The notes under the pieces were generated by a model. It worked only from the letters and a program-made list of their open reading frames with translations, had not been told where the DNA came from and searched no databases. A DNA stretch of 64,000 bases from Olsenella sp. An285 (GTDB taxonomy: Bacteria; Actinomycetota; Coriobacteriia; Coriobacteriales; Atopobiaceae). Positions 50,921 through 60,116 of the stretch are shown piece after piece. The stretch's first letter is position 1. Each line of letters begins with the position of its first letter. The position numbers and the translations under genes were made by a program. The stretch covers positions 124,001 through 188,000 of the forward strand of contig NZ_NFIZ01000001.1 in NCBI RefSeq assembly GCF_002159625.1, read 5' to 3'.

Positions 50921-51868
50921 ATGTCCAAGTTCGATCTCTCTCGTCGCCAGTTCCTGGGCGCCTTCGGCGCCACCGCCGCCATCGCCGGCCTTGCCGCCTG
51001 CGGCAACACCGGCTCCGGCACCACCGACGACTCCGCCGAGGGCACCGACACCGCCGCGCTCGTGGGCTCCATCTCCTGCTCCGGCGCCACCTCCTTCCAG
51101 CCGCTCGTGGAGAAGGCCCGCGACGCCTTCCAGGACGCCAACCCCGACGTCTCCGTCGCCATCTCCGGCGGCGGCTCCGGCCAGGGCCTCTCGCAGGTCG
51201 CCGAGGGCTCCGTGCAGATCGGCCGCTCCGACGTCTTCGCGGAGGAGAAGCTCGAGGCCGACCAGCTCGAGGGCCTCGTCGACAACCAGGTCTGCATCGT
51301 GGGCATGGGCCCGATCGTGAACGCCGACGTCGACGTCACCGACATCACCACCGAGCAGCTCAAGGGCATCTTCCTCGGCGAGATCACCGACTGGGCCGAC
51401 CTCGGCGGCACCGCCGGCGCCATCCAGGTCATCCAGCGCGAGGCCGGCTCCGGCACCCGCGCCACCTTCGAGGCCGCCGTCCTCGGCGGCGAGGTCGCCC
51501 CGGACAGCTTCCGCCCGGTCGCCGAGGTCGACTCCTCGGGCACCGTCGTGGAGCAGGTCGCCGCGACCTCCGGCTCCATCTCCTACGTCGCCTTCAACTA
51601 CATGGAGAACGACGGCATCAAGGCCCTCACCGTCGACGGCGTCGAGCCCACGCAGGCCAACGTCGAGTCCGGCGACTTCACCATCTGGGCGTACGAGCAC
51701 ATGTATACCCGCGAGGACGAGGACGAGTCCACGGCTGCCGTGACCAAGGCCTTCATCGAGTTCATGCTCTCCGACGACTTTGCCGACACCGTGGTGGAGG
51801 AGGGCTTCATCCCCATGGCCGACATGCAGGTCAAGAAGGACGCCGACGGCAACATCACCGCCGCCTAG
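50921..51868 (+). CDS. pstS: Phosphate ABC transporter, phosphate-binding lipoprotein PstS
   Basis: A 315-residue lipoprotein. The signal has a twin-arginine-like start (SRRQFLGAFGATAAIAGLAA) and a lipobox ending at Cys. The mature part has the phosphate-binding signature: SGATSFQPLVEKA, ISGGGSGQGLSQVAEGS, IGRSDVF, and QREAGSGTRATFE. It captures phosphate outside the cell for PstCAB. It leads an operon pstS-pstC-pstA-pstB-pstB-phoU. ATG 50921 follows GGGAAAGGATACC. The PHO-box-like repeats lie upstream, and a hairpin follows the gene. Confidence 0.95.
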   Translation: MSKFDLSRRQFLGAFGATAAIAGLAACGNTGSGTTDDSAEGTDTAALVGSISCSGATSFQPLVEKARDAFQDANPDVSVAISGGGSGQGLSQVAEGSVQIGRSDVFAEEKLEADQLEGLVDNQVCIVGMGPIVNADVDVTDITTEQLKGIFLGEITDWADLGGTAGAIQVIQREAGSGTRATFEAAVLGGEVAPDSFRPVAEVDSSGTVVEQVAATSGSISYVAFNYMENDGIKALTVDGVEPTQANVESGDFTIWAYEHMYTREDEDESTAAVTKAFIEFMLSDDFADTVVEEGFIPMADMQVKKDADGNITAA

Positions 51869-51885
51869 CTTAGGTTTCCTCCCTG

Positions 51886-51915
51886 CGGCGGCGTCCCCTT
51901 CCGGGGGCGCCGCCG
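51886..51915 (+). terminator. Attenuating hairpin between pstS and pstC
   Basis: CGGCGGCGTCCCC pairs with GGGGGCGCCGCCG over TTCC. No T-run follows, so it more likely stabilises the pstS message and lowers pstC output than stops transcription fully. Confidence 0.6.
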
Positions 51916-51942
51916 TTCCCTTGACGAGAAAGGCTCCTCCAT

Positions 51943-52842
51943 ATGGCAAACCTCATGCCCAAGCGGAGGCTCGAGAACATAGGCCTGGGAATCACGGGCT
52001 TCTGCGTCGCGCTGGTGGCGCTCGTGGTCGTCACGCTCATCTTCATGGTGGCCCAGCAGGGCCTCACCACGTTCTTCGTTGACGGCCTCAACCCGATCGA
52101 CTTCTTCTTCGGCCAGAACTGGATCCCCGAGCAGGAGCGCTACGGCGCGCTGCCCATGATCGTGGGCTCCTTCGCCGTCACGCTGCTCTCGACCCTCTTC
52201 GCCCTGCCCGTCGCCCTTGGCTCTGCGATCTTTGTCGTGGAGGTGGCGCCCACCTTCGGCCGCCGCGTGTTCCAGCCGTTCATCGAGCTGCTCGTGGGCA
52301 TCCCGTCGGTCGTCTACGGCGTTCTGGGCCTCTACGTAATCAACTCGCTCATCAAGGCGATCTTCGGCGACGCCGCGCCCACCGGCGCCGGCATCCTCTC
52401 CGGCTCGATCGTGCTCGCCATCATGATTCTGCCCACGATCACCACGCTCTCCATGGACGCCCTGCGCGCCGTGCCCAATCAGTACCGCGAGGGCTCCTAC
52501 GCCCTGGGCTGCACGCGCTGGCAGACCACCTGGCACGTGGTGCTCAAGAGCGCCACGCCCTCCCTCATGACGGCGGTCATCCTGGGCATGACCCGCGCTT
52601 TCGGCGAGACCCTCGCCGTCCAGATGGTCATCGGCGGCGTCGAGCGCTCCATGCCCACCGGTCTTCTCGACCCGGCGTCCACGCTCACGGCGGCGCTCAC
52701 GGCAGGCCTCTCCAACGCGGTCTCCGGCTCGGTCTACTACCACGCCCTGTGGTCGCTCGGCCTGATCTTGCTGGCGATGTCGCTCGTCTTCATCCTGATC
52801 ATCCACCTCATCGGCAGGAAGGGGGCGAAGGCCAATGGCTAG
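51943..52842 (+). CDS. pstC: Phosphate ABC transporter permease PstC
   Basis: A 299-residue permease with six spans. Typical PstC features are the long outer loop with FGQNWIPEQERYGALPMIVG, the PSVVYGVLGLYV segment, and the coupling loop EGSYALGCTRWQTTWHVVL (EAA motif). It forms the channel with PstA. ATG 51943 has GAGAAAGG in front. It overlaps pstA by eight bases. Confidence 0.95.
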   Translation: MANLMPKRRLENIGLGITGFCVALVALVVVTLIFMVAQQGLTTFFVDGLNPIDFFFGQNWIPEQERYGALPMIVGSFAVTLLSTLFALPVALGSAIFVVEVAPTFGRRVFQPFIELLVGIPSVVYGVLGLYVINSLIKAIFGDAAPTGAGILSGSIVLAIMILPTITTLSMDALRAVPNQYREGSYALGCTRWQTTWHVVLKSATPSLMTAVILGMTRAFGETLAVQMVIGGVERSMPTGLLDPASTLTAALTAGLSNAVSGSVYYHALWSLGLILLAMSLVFILIIHLIGRKGAKANG

Positions 52843-53776
52843 CGAGAAGAACGCGGCCGCGCAGGGCCGCTCCGCGGAGCTCGACGCGCACGTCCGCCGC
52901 ATCGACTCCCAGGACAAGGTCGCCACCGGCATCCTCACCGTCATCGTGGGCCTGGTCATGCTGCTCGTCGTGGCCATCATCGCCTATATCCTCGTCCGCG
53001 GCGCCGGTCGCGCGCTCACGCCGGGCTTCCTTACCAACCCCTACAACGACGAGGTCGTTCCCGGTATCATCTACCAGCTGTGGGACTCCTTCTACATGCT
53101 GATCGTGACGCTCGTCATCTCGGTGCCCATCTCGCTGGGTGCGGCCATCTTCCTCGTTGAGTACGCGCCCGACAACTGGGTCACCTCGGCTGCCAAGACG
53201 GCCATCGAGACCCTCTCCAGCCTGCCCTCCATTGTCGTGGGCATGTTCGGCTCGCTCTTCTTCGTGGTGACTCTGGGCTGGGGCATCTCCATCCTCGCCG
53301 GCGCGTGCGCGCTCACGATGTTCAACATCCCCATCCTGGTGCGCACCATCCAGCAGGCGCTCGAGGACGTGCCCCGCAGCCAGCGCGACGCCGCGCTCGC
53401 CATGGGCCTCACGCGCTGGGAGACCACCATCAACGTTCTTCTCCCCGCCGCCATGCCCGCCATCGTGACCGGCATCGTGCTCTCCGCCGGCCGCGTCTTC
53501 GGCGAGGCCGCCGCGCTCATCTTCACGGCCGGCTCCGCGCCCGCGCGCCTCAACTTTGCCTCGGTGAACTTCCTGAGCCCCACCAACCCCTTCAACATCT
53601 TCCGCCCGGCCTGCTCGCTCGCCGTCTACATCTGGCGACTCACCTCCGAGCCCACGGCCGGCTCCACGGAGATCGTCTGGGGCACCGCGACCGTTCTTCT
53701 CGTCTGCGTGCTCCTGTTCAACCTGCTTGCCCGCCTGCTCGGCAAGCTTCTCTCGAGGAGGCTGACCGCAGAATGA
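52835..53776 (+). CDS. pstA: Phosphate ABC transporter permease PstA
   Basis: A 313-residue permease with six spans after a short soluble leader. LSSLPSIVVGMFGSLFFV and the coupling loop RDAALAMGLTRWETTINVLL are the usual PstA motifs. It starts inside the end of pstC and its stop overlaps the pstB start (ATGA), so translation is coupled through the operon. Confidence 0.95.
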   Translation: MASEKNAAAQGRSAELDAHVRRIDSQDKVATGILTVIVGLVMLLVVAIIAYILVRGAGRALTPGFLTNPYNDEVVPGIIYQLWDSFYMLIVTLVISVPISLGAAIFLVEYAPDNWVTSAAKTAIETLSSLPSIVVGMFGSLFFVVTLGWGISILAGACALTMFNIPILVRTIQQALEDVPRSQRDAALAMGLTRWETTINVLLPAAMPAIVTGIVLSAGRVFGEAAALIFTAGSAPARLNFASVNFLSPTNPFNIFRPACSLAVYIWRLTSEPTAGSTEIVWGTATVLLVCVLLFNLLARLLGKLLSRRLTAE

Positions 53777-54573
53777 CAGACGCCACCACCGCGCAGGCGA
53801 CGCCCGCCGAGGGCTCCCTGCTCACTACCAAGGACGTGACCGTCACCTACGACCTCACGCACGAGGCTCTGCATGGCACCTCGCTCACCTTTGAGAAGGG
53901 TCAGGTCACGGCGCTCATCGGCCCCTCCGGCTGCGGCAAGTCCACCTTCCTGCGCTGCCTCAACCTCATGAACCGCGAGATTCCCAAGTGCTCCATCGGC
54001 GGCGAGATCCTCTATCACGGGCGCGACATCAACACGCCCAAGGAGAACCTCTTCGAGCTGCGCAAGTCCATCGGCATGGTCTTCCAGCAGCCCACGCCCT
54101 TCCGCAAGTCCATCCGCGAGAACATCCTCTTCGCACCCAAGAAGCACGGCCGCGTGAGGACCAAGGCCGAGGAGGACGAGCTCGTGGAGACGTCGCTCAG
54201 GCAGGCGGCGCTCTGGGACGAGGTCAAGGACAAGCTCAAGCAGTCCGCGCACGCCCTCTCGGGCGGCCAGCAGCAGCGCCTCTGCATCGCGCGCACCCTT
54301 GCGATGAAGCCGGACGTGGTGCTCTTTGACGAGCCCTGCTCCGCCCTCGACCCCATCTCCACCTTTGCCATCGAGGAGACCATCCGCGACATCGCCTCCA
54401 CCGGCATCTGCGAGATCATCGTCACGCACAACATGGAGCAGGCCACGCGCGTCTCCGACCGCACCGCCTTCTTCTACGTGGGCGACATGGTGGAGACCGG
54501 CACCACGCAGCAGATCTTCCGCAACCCGCGCGACCAGCGCCTCATCGACTATCTGACCGGCCGCTTCGGCTAA
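53773..54573 (+). CDS. pstB: Phosphate ABC transporter ATPase PstB, first copy
   Basis: A 266-residue ATPase. Walker [26 protein letters not shown] signature, Walker [14 protein letters not shown] and [17 protein letters not shown] identify PstB. The [11 protein letters not shown] and IDYLTGRFG end is typical. ATG 53773 overlaps pstA. A second pstB follows after 17 bases; the two are clearly different (for example [10 protein letters not shown] against [10 protein letters not shown]), so they may form a mixed dimer or serve different states. Confidence 0.93.
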   Translation: MTDATTAQATPAEGSLLTTKDVTVTYDLTHEALHGTSLTFEKGQVTALIGPSGCGKSTFLRCLNLMNREIPKCSIGGEILYHGRDINTPKENLFELRKSIGMVFQQPTPFRKSIRENILFAPKKHGRVRTKAEEDELVETSLRQAALWDEVKDKLKQSAHALSGGQQQRLCIARTLAMKPDVVLFDEPCSALDPISTFAIEETIRDIASTGICEIIVTHNMEQATRVSDRTAFFYVGDMVETGTTQQIFRNPRDQRLIDYLTGRFG

Positions 54574-54590
54574 GGGGGAGGGATAAGAAC

Positions 54591-55379
54591 ATGGCAGGCA
54601 CCAACGACTCCCATCGCAGCATCGCCGAGGCCCAGACGGCCATCACCATCCGCGACTTCGACCTGTGGTACGGGGACTTCCAGGCGCTCAAGAAGATCAA
54701 CCTCGAGATTCCGCGCAACCGCGCGACGGCCTTCATCGGCCCGTCCGGCTGCGGCAAGTCCACGCTGCTGCGCACCTTCAACCGCATGTGCGACTTCGTG
54801 GAGTCCGTGCGCACCGAGGGCACGATCGAGTTCGGCGGGCAGGACATCTTCCAGATGGACGCCAACGCCCTGCGCGTCTACGTGGGCATGGTCTTCCAGC
54901 ACCCCAACCCCTTCCCCATGAGCATCCGCGAGAACATCCTCTACGGCCCCAAGCGCATGCGTCGCATCTCAAAGGCCGAGGGCGACGAGATCTGTGAGCG
55001 CTGCCTCACGCGCGCGGCGCTCTGGGACGAGGTCAAGGACAAGCTCGACAAGAGCGGCCTGGGCCTCTCCGGCGGCCAGCAGCAGCGCCTCTGCATCGCG
55101 CGGGCGCTTGCCACCGACCCGGAGATCCTGCTCATGGACGAGCCAACGTCGGCGCTCGACCCCATCTCCACGAGCATGGTGGAGCAGCTCATGACCGAGC
55201 TCTCCGAGGACCACACCGTCGTCGTGGTGACGCACAACATGCAGCAGGCCACCCGCGTGGCCGACAAGACCGCGTTCTTCTATCTGGGCGAGCTCATCGA
55301 GGAGGGCCCCACGCGCGAGCTCTTCGGCAACCCCAAGCAGGAGCGTACGCAAGAGTATCTCTCAGGGAGGTTCAGCTAA
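54591..55379 (+). CDS. pstB: Phosphate ABC transporter ATPase PstB, second copy
   Basis: A 262-residue ATPase with all motifs of Pst[73 protein letters not shown], and a final EYLSGRFS. It is closer to the classical PstB than the first copy. GGGAGGG precedes ATG 54591. The stop shares a base with the phoU ATG. Confidence 0.93.
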   Translation: MAGTNDSHRSIAEAQTAITIRDFDLWYGDFQALKKINLEIPRNRATAFIGPSGCGKSTLLRTFNRMCDFVESVRTEGTIEFGGQDIFQMDANALRVYVGMVFQHPNPFPMSIRENILYGPKRMRRISKAEGDEICERCLTRAALWDEVKDKLDKSGLGLSGGQQQRLCIARALATDPEILLMDEPTSALDPISTSMVEQLMTELSEDHTVVVVTHNMQQATRVADKTAFFYLGELIEEGPTRELFGNPKQERTQEYLSGRFS

Positions 55380-56074
55380 TGGTCATCAGCACCCGCACCA
55401 AGTTCACCGACCAGCTCAACGAGGTCGAGGAGTACATCAGGCGCTTTGGCGAGAAGACCGTGGCGGACGTCCGCGCCGCCGGGCTCGCCGCCAACGGGGA
55501 CAAGGGCGCCGCCGAGGGCGTCATGGACGGCCGCAAGGCGGAGGACCGCCTGCGCTCCGCCATCGAGAACACCTGTCTCGACATCATGCTGCTCCAGCAG
55601 CCGCTCATCGGTGTGGACCTGCGCTTCGTCTCCGGCGCCTTCCGCATGGTGAGCGACCTCTCCCACATCGACTCCATGACGCGCGACGCGGTCTTCCTCT
55701 CCGAGGACATCCCCGAGAAGGCCTCCAAGAAGATCGAGACCGAGATCTCCCAGATGAGCGAGCAGGCCGCCGCCATGGTTGAGAAGGCCGTCGACGCCTT
55801 CTGCGCCTCCGACGTCCAGAGGGCCCAGGAGGTCATGGAGGCCGACAACGCGGTGAACGAGCTCTACGTTGCCGTGGAGGACAAGCTCGTGGGCCTCATC
55901 CGCGACGGCAAGGCCTCCGCGCAGTACCTGCCGGAGCTCCTCATGGTGGCAAAGTACTTCGAGCGCATGGGCGACCTCGCCAAGCGCATCGCCGCCTGGG
56001 CCATCTTCCGCGTGACCGGCGAGCACGTCGTCGCCGAGAAGGCGAGTCAGAGGCAGGCTGCGACCGCGGAGTAG
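55379..56074 (+). CDS. phoU: Phosphate signalling protein PhoU
   Basis: A 231-residue all-helical protein of two PhoU repeats (LDIMLLQQPLIGVDLRFVSG in the first; EDKLVGLIRDGK and YFERMGDLAKRIAAWAIF in the second). Metal-binding Asp/Glu residues of the E/DxxxD type are in MVSDLSHIDSMTRD and FERMGDLAKRI. PhoU links PstB activity to the kinase PhoR and shuts the response when phosphate is plentiful. It begins at the stop of pstB. Confidence 0.93.
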   Translation: MVISTRTKFTDQLNEVEEYIRRFGEKTVADVRAAGLAANGDKGAAEGVMDGRKAEDRLRSAIENTCLDIMLLQQPLIGVDLRFVSGAFRMVSDLSHIDSMTRDAVFLSEDIPEKASKKIETEISQMSEQAAAMVEKAVDAFCASDVQRAQEVMEADNAVNELYVAVEDKLVGLIRDGKASAQYLPELLMVAKYFERMGDLAKRIAAWAIFRVTGEHVVAEKASQRQAATAE

Positions 56075-56115
56075 GGTACAGTAGGATGGGTTTCGAGCGT
56101 CGGGAAGGAACTGCG

Positions 56116-56796
56116 GTGGTCTACTACGTAGAGGACGACAAGAACATCCGGGAGCTCACGGTCTACGCCCTCGGTCAGGGCGGCATCGAGGCGCGCGGCT
56201 GCGCCGATGACGCCGAGTTCCGCCGCGCCTGCGCCGAGCGCACGCCCGACGCCGTCCTTCTCGACATCATGCTGCCGGACGCGGACGGGCTGGAGATCCT
56301 GGCCCGTCTGCGTCGCACCCCCGGGCTCTCGCACGTGCCGGTGATGATGCTCACCGCCAAGGACACCGAGCTCGACACCGTGAAGGCCCTGGACTCGGGC
56401 GCGGACGACTACCTCTCCAAGCCCTTTGGCATGATGGAGATGGTGAGCCGCACGCGCGCGCTCCTGCGTCGCTCCGGGCGCGAGGCAGCGGCGGCAGAGA
56501 AGCCCGCGTCGCTCGTCTCCGGTGACGTGACCCTCTGGCCCGAGCGCCGCGAGGTCACCGTGGGCGGGCGCGAGGTCCAGCTCACCATGCGCGAGTTCGA
56601 CCTGCTGGAGTTCCTCATGCGCTCTCCCGGCGTGGTCTTCTCGCGCGAGACGCTCCTCCAGCGCGTCTGGGGCTGGGACTTCGACGGCGGCTCGCGCACG
56701 GTTGACGTGCACGTCCAGCAGATTCGTGCCAAGCTGGGCGACTCGTCGGACCTCATCGAGACCGTCCGCGGCGTGGGCTACCGCGTCCGCGGCTAG
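56116..56796 (+). CDS. phoP: PhoP/PhoB-type response regulator
   Basis: A 226-residue OmpR-family regulator. Receiver: VYYVEDDKNIRE acidic pocket, phosphorylated Asp in AVLLDIMLPDADG (about residue 51), Lys in YLSKPFG. The winged helix reads LTMREFDLLEFLMRSPGVVF, SRETLLQRVWGWDFDGGSRT and DVHVQQIRAKLG. GTG 56116 with GGAAGGA is preferred over ATG 56086. Position after phoU makes phosphate control likely; the name phoP rests on context. A giant inverted repeat separates it from the kinase gene. Confidence 0.85.
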   Translation: MVYYVEDDKNIRELTVYALGQGGIEARGCADDAEFRRACAERTPDAVLLDIMLPDADGLEILARLRRTPGLSHVPVMMLTAKDTELDTVKALDSGADDYLSKPFGMMEMVSRTRALLRRSGREAAAAEKPASLVSGDVTLWPERREVTVGGREVQLTMREFDLLEFLMRSPGVVFSRETLLQRVWGWDFDGGSRTVDVHVQQIRAKLGDSSDLIETVRGVGYRVRG

Positions 56797-56798
56797 GT

Positions 56799-56931
56799 GT
56801 GACAATGGGGGTTGACAGTTTGCCCGAGGGGCTGACAGTTTGCCCGGGTCCAACTGTCAACCAGAGTAGTTGACAGTTGGACCCGGGCAAACTGTCAGCC
56901 CCTCGGGCAAACTGTCAACCCCGACTGTCAC
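56799..56931. repeat. Perfect 54-bp inverted repeat between phoP and phoR
   Basis: Arms 56808-56861 and 56869-56922 are perfect complements over CAGAGTA, with an outer GTGACA/TGTCAC pair. Each arm contains the unit TGACAGTTTGCCCG twice and a third partial copy (CAACTGTCAA). It should strongly affect the link of phoP and phoR transcription. Confidence 0.95.
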
Positions 56932-56960
56932 GCCACGCCCCAGCGCAAGGAGGAGGACGA

Positions 56961-58352
56961 ATGACCAGGCAGCCCGGCGGAAAGGGTTCGCTCTCACACA
57001 GGATGTTCGTTGCCCTCGTGGTGGCGTGCGCCAGCGTGGCCGTCGTGGTTACCGCGGCGGCCTCCTTGCTCTACCAGTCCGCCTTCCTCGCGGACGAGCA
57101 CGAGCAGCTCGCAGCCGAGTGCCGGACCCTGGCGTCGCTCCTGGACCAGACGGATGACGACGCGAAGGTGCTCTCCGTGCTCGACCTCGGGGAGATCCGC
57201 GCCACCCTCATAGACCCGGACGGCTCGGTCACCTTCGACTCCCAGGCGGACGCCGAGACGCTGGAGAACCACGGAGACCGCCCCGAGGTCGTGAACGCCT
57301 TCGAGTCAGGATCCGGCACCTCCGAGCGCGCGAGCGACACGGTGGGCTACACGAGCATCTACGAGGCTGTGCGTCTGGAGTCCGGCCAGGTCATGCGCCT
57401 CTCCGTGGACCGCGCCGGCGTGCTCGCGTTTCTCGTGCAGGACATCGTGCTCCTGGTTCTTCTCGCCGTGGTGCTGGTGGCCGCGAGCTGGGTGGTGTCG
57501 CACCGGCTCTCGCACCGCTTCGTGCGGCCCATCCTGGAGATAGACCCGTCCTCTGGCGACGGCGTCGCTCCCTACGTTGAGCTCGACCCGCTGGTCACGC
57601 GCCTGAACGAGCAGCACGAGGAGCTGCTCCACCGAATGCGCGCCGTCCAGGACGCTGCGGACCTGCGCCGCGAGTTCACCGCCAACGTGACGCACGAGCT
57701 CAAGACGCCCATCGCCTCCATCCAGATGGCCGCCGAGCTCATCCGCGACGGCATCGCCAAGAAGAAGGACGTCCCCGAGTTCGCGGGGCGCATCTACGAC
57801 GACGCACGGCGCCTCTCCAGCCTGGTGAGCGACATCCTCACCCTCTCCAAGCTGGACGACTCCGAGCGCAACGGCAACCAGGAGCTCTTTGGCCCCTCCG
57901 AGCCCGTCGACCTGCTCTCGGTTGCCCGCGACGTGGCGGACCGCCTTGCGCCCAAGGCCCGCAGGAGCAGCGTCACTGTGAGCGTGGGCGGCGTCTCGTG
58001 TCCCGTGCGCGGCAACGCGCGCCTGCTGGACGAGCTCGTGACCAACCTGTGCGACAACGCCATCCGCTACAACCGGGTGGACGGCAAGGTCTACGTCTGG
58101 GCCCTGCCGGTGGACGGCCGCCCCGCCGTGCGCGTGAGCGACACCGGGATCGGCATACCCGCCGAGTCGCGGGACAAGGTCTTCGAGCGCTTCTACCGCG
58201 TGGACAAGGGGCGCAGCCGCGACATGGGCGGCACCGGCCTGGGCCTTGCGATCGTCAAGCACGCCGCGGCCTACCACGGTGCCGAGATCAGGCTCGAGAG
58301 CGAGGTCGGCAAGGGGACCACGATCACCGTGCTCTTCCCCTCGCAGCCGTAG
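56961..58352 (+). CDS. phoR: PhoR-type sensor histidine kinase
   Basis: A 463-residue kinase. Residues about 17-40 and 155-180 are membrane spans bounding an outer sensing domain of 115 residues. The dimerisation box is FTANVTHELKTPIASIQMAA (phosphorylated His about residue 250). N box NLCDNAIRYN, G1 SDTGIGIP, F box and GGTGLGLAIVKHAA follow. AAGGAGGAGGACGA precedes ATG 56961; earlier in-frame codons fall in the inverted repeat. It should phosphorylate the 56116 regulator. Confidence 0.9.
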   Translation: MTRQPGGKGSLSHRMFVALVVACASVAVVVTAAASLLYQSAFLADEHEQLAAECRTLASLLDQTDDDAKVLSVLDLGEIRATLIDPDGSVTFDSQADAETLENHGDRPEVVNAFESGSGTSERASDTVGYTSIYEAVRLESGQVMRLSVDRAGVLAFLVQDIVLLVLLAVVLVAASWVVSHRLSHRFVRPILEIDPSSGDGVAPYVELDPLVTRLNEQHEELLHRMRAVQDAADLRREFTANVTHELKTPIASIQMAAELIRDGIAKKKDVPEFAGRIYDDARRLSSLVSDILTLSKLDDSERNGNQELFGPSEPVDLLSVARDVADRLAPKARRSSVTVSVGGVSCPVRGNARLLDELVTNLCDNAIRYNRVDGKVYVWALPVDGRPAVRVSDTGIGIPAESRDKVFERFYRVDKGRSRDMGGTGLGLAIVKHAAAYHGAEIRLESEVGKGTTITVLFPSQP

Positions 58353-58354
58353 CT

Positions 58355-58422
58355 TGCACATTTTGGGACGTGCCTGAAACGTGCATATACTTGCACGTTT
58401 CAGGCACGTCCCAAAATGTGCA
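58355..58422. repeat. Perfect 31-bp palindrome, GGGACGTGCC class
   Basis: Arms 58355-58385 and 58392-58422 pair perfectly over TATACT. The inner 21 bases equal those of 33199; the outer part is TGCACATTTT instead. It lies two bases after the phoR stop and is its likely terminator. Confidence 0.95.
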
Positions 58423-58597
58423 TTAAGCGTGGCAAAAGCTCTTACTCGTTGCGCGCTCGAGGCCATCCACGGTCCCGAGACTGAATCGGTGGGTTGGCGG
58501 CAGAGGCCGGGTGACGGTTTCCTCGCGCCGAAACTCCCTGTCAGGTTTTCCTCCTCCGTGCGTATCGTAGGTAGAGGCACCGGGGAGGGGAGGGGAC

Positions 58598-59104
58598 GTG
58601 AGCGCGGGACATCGGGCCGAGCGGCTGGTCAACGACTACGCGGACCTCATCAAGCGCCTTTCCTACACCTATCTGGGCACAGCCGCGGATGCAGAGGACG
58701 TGTGCCAGGAGGTCCTCCTTAAGCTGCTCGACCGCGCGGAGCCCTTTGCGAGCCCGGAGCACGAGCGTGCCTGGGTGGTGCGCGTCACTGCCAATCGCTG
58801 CAAGGACCTGCTCCGATGCCGCTCCGCGCGCCCGACGCTCCCTCTTGACGAGGTTTCGGAGCCAATTGCCCCGGACCCGGGGGATGACCGCGCGCGAGCC
58901 GAGCTCGTCCTGCGCGCGGTCATGCGCCTTCCGCTCGAGTATCGCGAGGCCATCTTCCTGCGCTACTACGAGAACTACTCCATTCGTGACGTTGCCCGGG
59001 CGTGCGGCTGCGGCGAGGACGCGGCGGCACAGCGCCTGAGTCGGGGCCGCGCAAAGCTGAGGGTGCTGCTCAAGGAGGCTGGTTACGATGAAGAGGGTCT
59101 TTGA
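58598..59104 (+). CDS. ECF-type RNA polymerase sigma factor
   Basis: A 168-residue sigma factor. Region 2 reads DLIKRLSYTYLGTAADAEDVCQEVLLKLL, with ERAWVVRVTANRCKDLLR; region 4 reads LPLEYREAIFLRYYENYSIRDVARACG and AAAQRLSRGRAKLRVLL. It directs polymerase to a small stress regulon. GTG 58598 follows GGGGAGGGGAGGGGAC. TGTCAGGTTTT at 58540 might be its -35 site. It overlaps the DUF4179 gene by 17 bases, so that product is the probable anti-sigma or effector partner. Confidence 0.9.
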   Translation: MSAGHRAERLVNDYADLIKRLSYTYLGTAADAEDVCQEVLLKLLDRAEPFASPEHERAWVVRVTANRCKDLLRCRSARPTLPLDEVSEPIAPDPGDDRARAELVLRAVMRLPLEYREAIFLRYYENYSIRDVARACGCGEDAAAQRLSRGRAKLRVLLKEAGYDEEGL

Positions 59105-60116
59105 CGACTATCGCGAGGGCCTCGACGCCCTGTCCTTCTCGCCTGCCGAGAAGAACGAGCTGGTTGAGAGGCTCTTGGCGGCATCCGCCCCGCGGAGGCG
59201 TCCCTGGGTCGCTCGCGCCGCCGCCATCGCCGGGCTGGCGCTCGTGCTGGGGGCGGGTGCGGGCGTGGCGCGCGCCACGGGGGCCATCGACGCCGTGGCA
59301 GCCTACGTGGCCAGCGCCTTCTGGGGAGGCCAGGCGTCGGATGACGTTGTGGGGCAGGTGGGGCGGCCCCTCGGCGCGAGTGCTGCCTGCGACGGCGTGA
59401 CGGTCACGGCGGAGGCGGTCTACGGGGACCGCTACGCCTTTGCCGTGGTCCTCTCCGTCAAACGGGAAGACGGGGAGGACTTCGAGGGACTGCTCGACTC
59501 CGCGAGCCCCTCGAGTCGCGGCCTCTGCTTCGAGAGCATGTCCCTCGAGGTCGATGGCGGCGAGAAGGACGTTGTCTCCTCGGGCTCCTTCTCTGACGCG
59601 GATCCAGGAGACAATGCCCATGAGTTCGTGATCTTGGCGAACGCCGGGATTGGAGAGGGCGGCGTGCAGGGCTCCACGGCACGGGTGACGCTGGGCGACC
59701 TCTACGTTCACGGCGCTCATCCGGGCGACCCCGACACCCCTCTGGCCGAGGGCGAGTGGAGCCTCGAGGTCCCCCTGGACTACGAGGACACTACCGTCGA
59801 GCTGAGCGCCGGGCAGGAGGCCACGGTTGGGGGCGTCACTCTCACCGTGCGGGAGGCCACGGTCTCGCCGCTCTCTGCGAGCTTCGTGTGCGAGGTGGGC
59901 TCCGGAGGCCTTGACCTGGCGACCGCCCTCCCCGTGACCGTGACGCTCGTGGATGGGACCTCGTTTGAGGTGCTGAACGGGGGCTCTCAGGTGAGTCCGC
60001 GCCCGGACGGTGGCTTTGACGTCACCGTGGGCGTCATCTTCGACCGCATCCTCGACGTGAGCGACATCGCGAGCGTGGCGATCGGTGACGTGGCGATCGA
60101 GGTTCCCCGCGGGTAG
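59088..60116 (+). CDS. DUF4179-type membrane protein, sigma-factor partner
   Basis: A 342-residue protein. The first 45 residues are cytoplasmic (VFDDYREGLDALSFSPAEKN), followed by one span (AAAIAGLALVLGAGAGVARA) and a beta-rich outer domain of about 270 residues (for example VTVTAEAVYGDRYAFAVVLS, GVTLTVREATVSPLSASFVC). This matches the DUF4179 layout usual next to ECF sigma genes; anti-sigma function is presumed, not proven. It starts within the sigma gene. The GTCCTTCTCGCCTGCCGAGAAG block (59132-59156) in codons 15-23 carries two copies of the recurrent motif in inverted order. Confidence 0.8.
   Translation: MKRVFDDYREGLDALSFSPAEKNELVERLLAASAPRRRPWVARAAAIAGLALVLGAGAGVARATGAIDAVAAYVASAFWGGQASDDVVGQVGRPLGASAACDGVTVTAEAVYGDRYAFAVVLSVKREDGEDFEGLLDSASPSSRGLCFESMSLEVDGGEKDVVSSGSFSDADPGDNAHEFVILANAGIGEGGVQGSTARVTLGDLYVHGAHPGDPDTPLAEGEWSLEVPLDYEDTTVELSAGQEATVGGVTLTVREATVSPLSASFVCEVGSGGLDLATALPVTVTLVDGTSFEVLNGGSQVSPRPDGGFDVTVGVIFDRILDVSDIASVAIGDVAIEVPRG

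Noticed and set aside
56877-56960. Upstream extension of the phoR frame
   Set aside because: It runs through the inverted repeat; the strong ribosome site before 56961 marks the true start.
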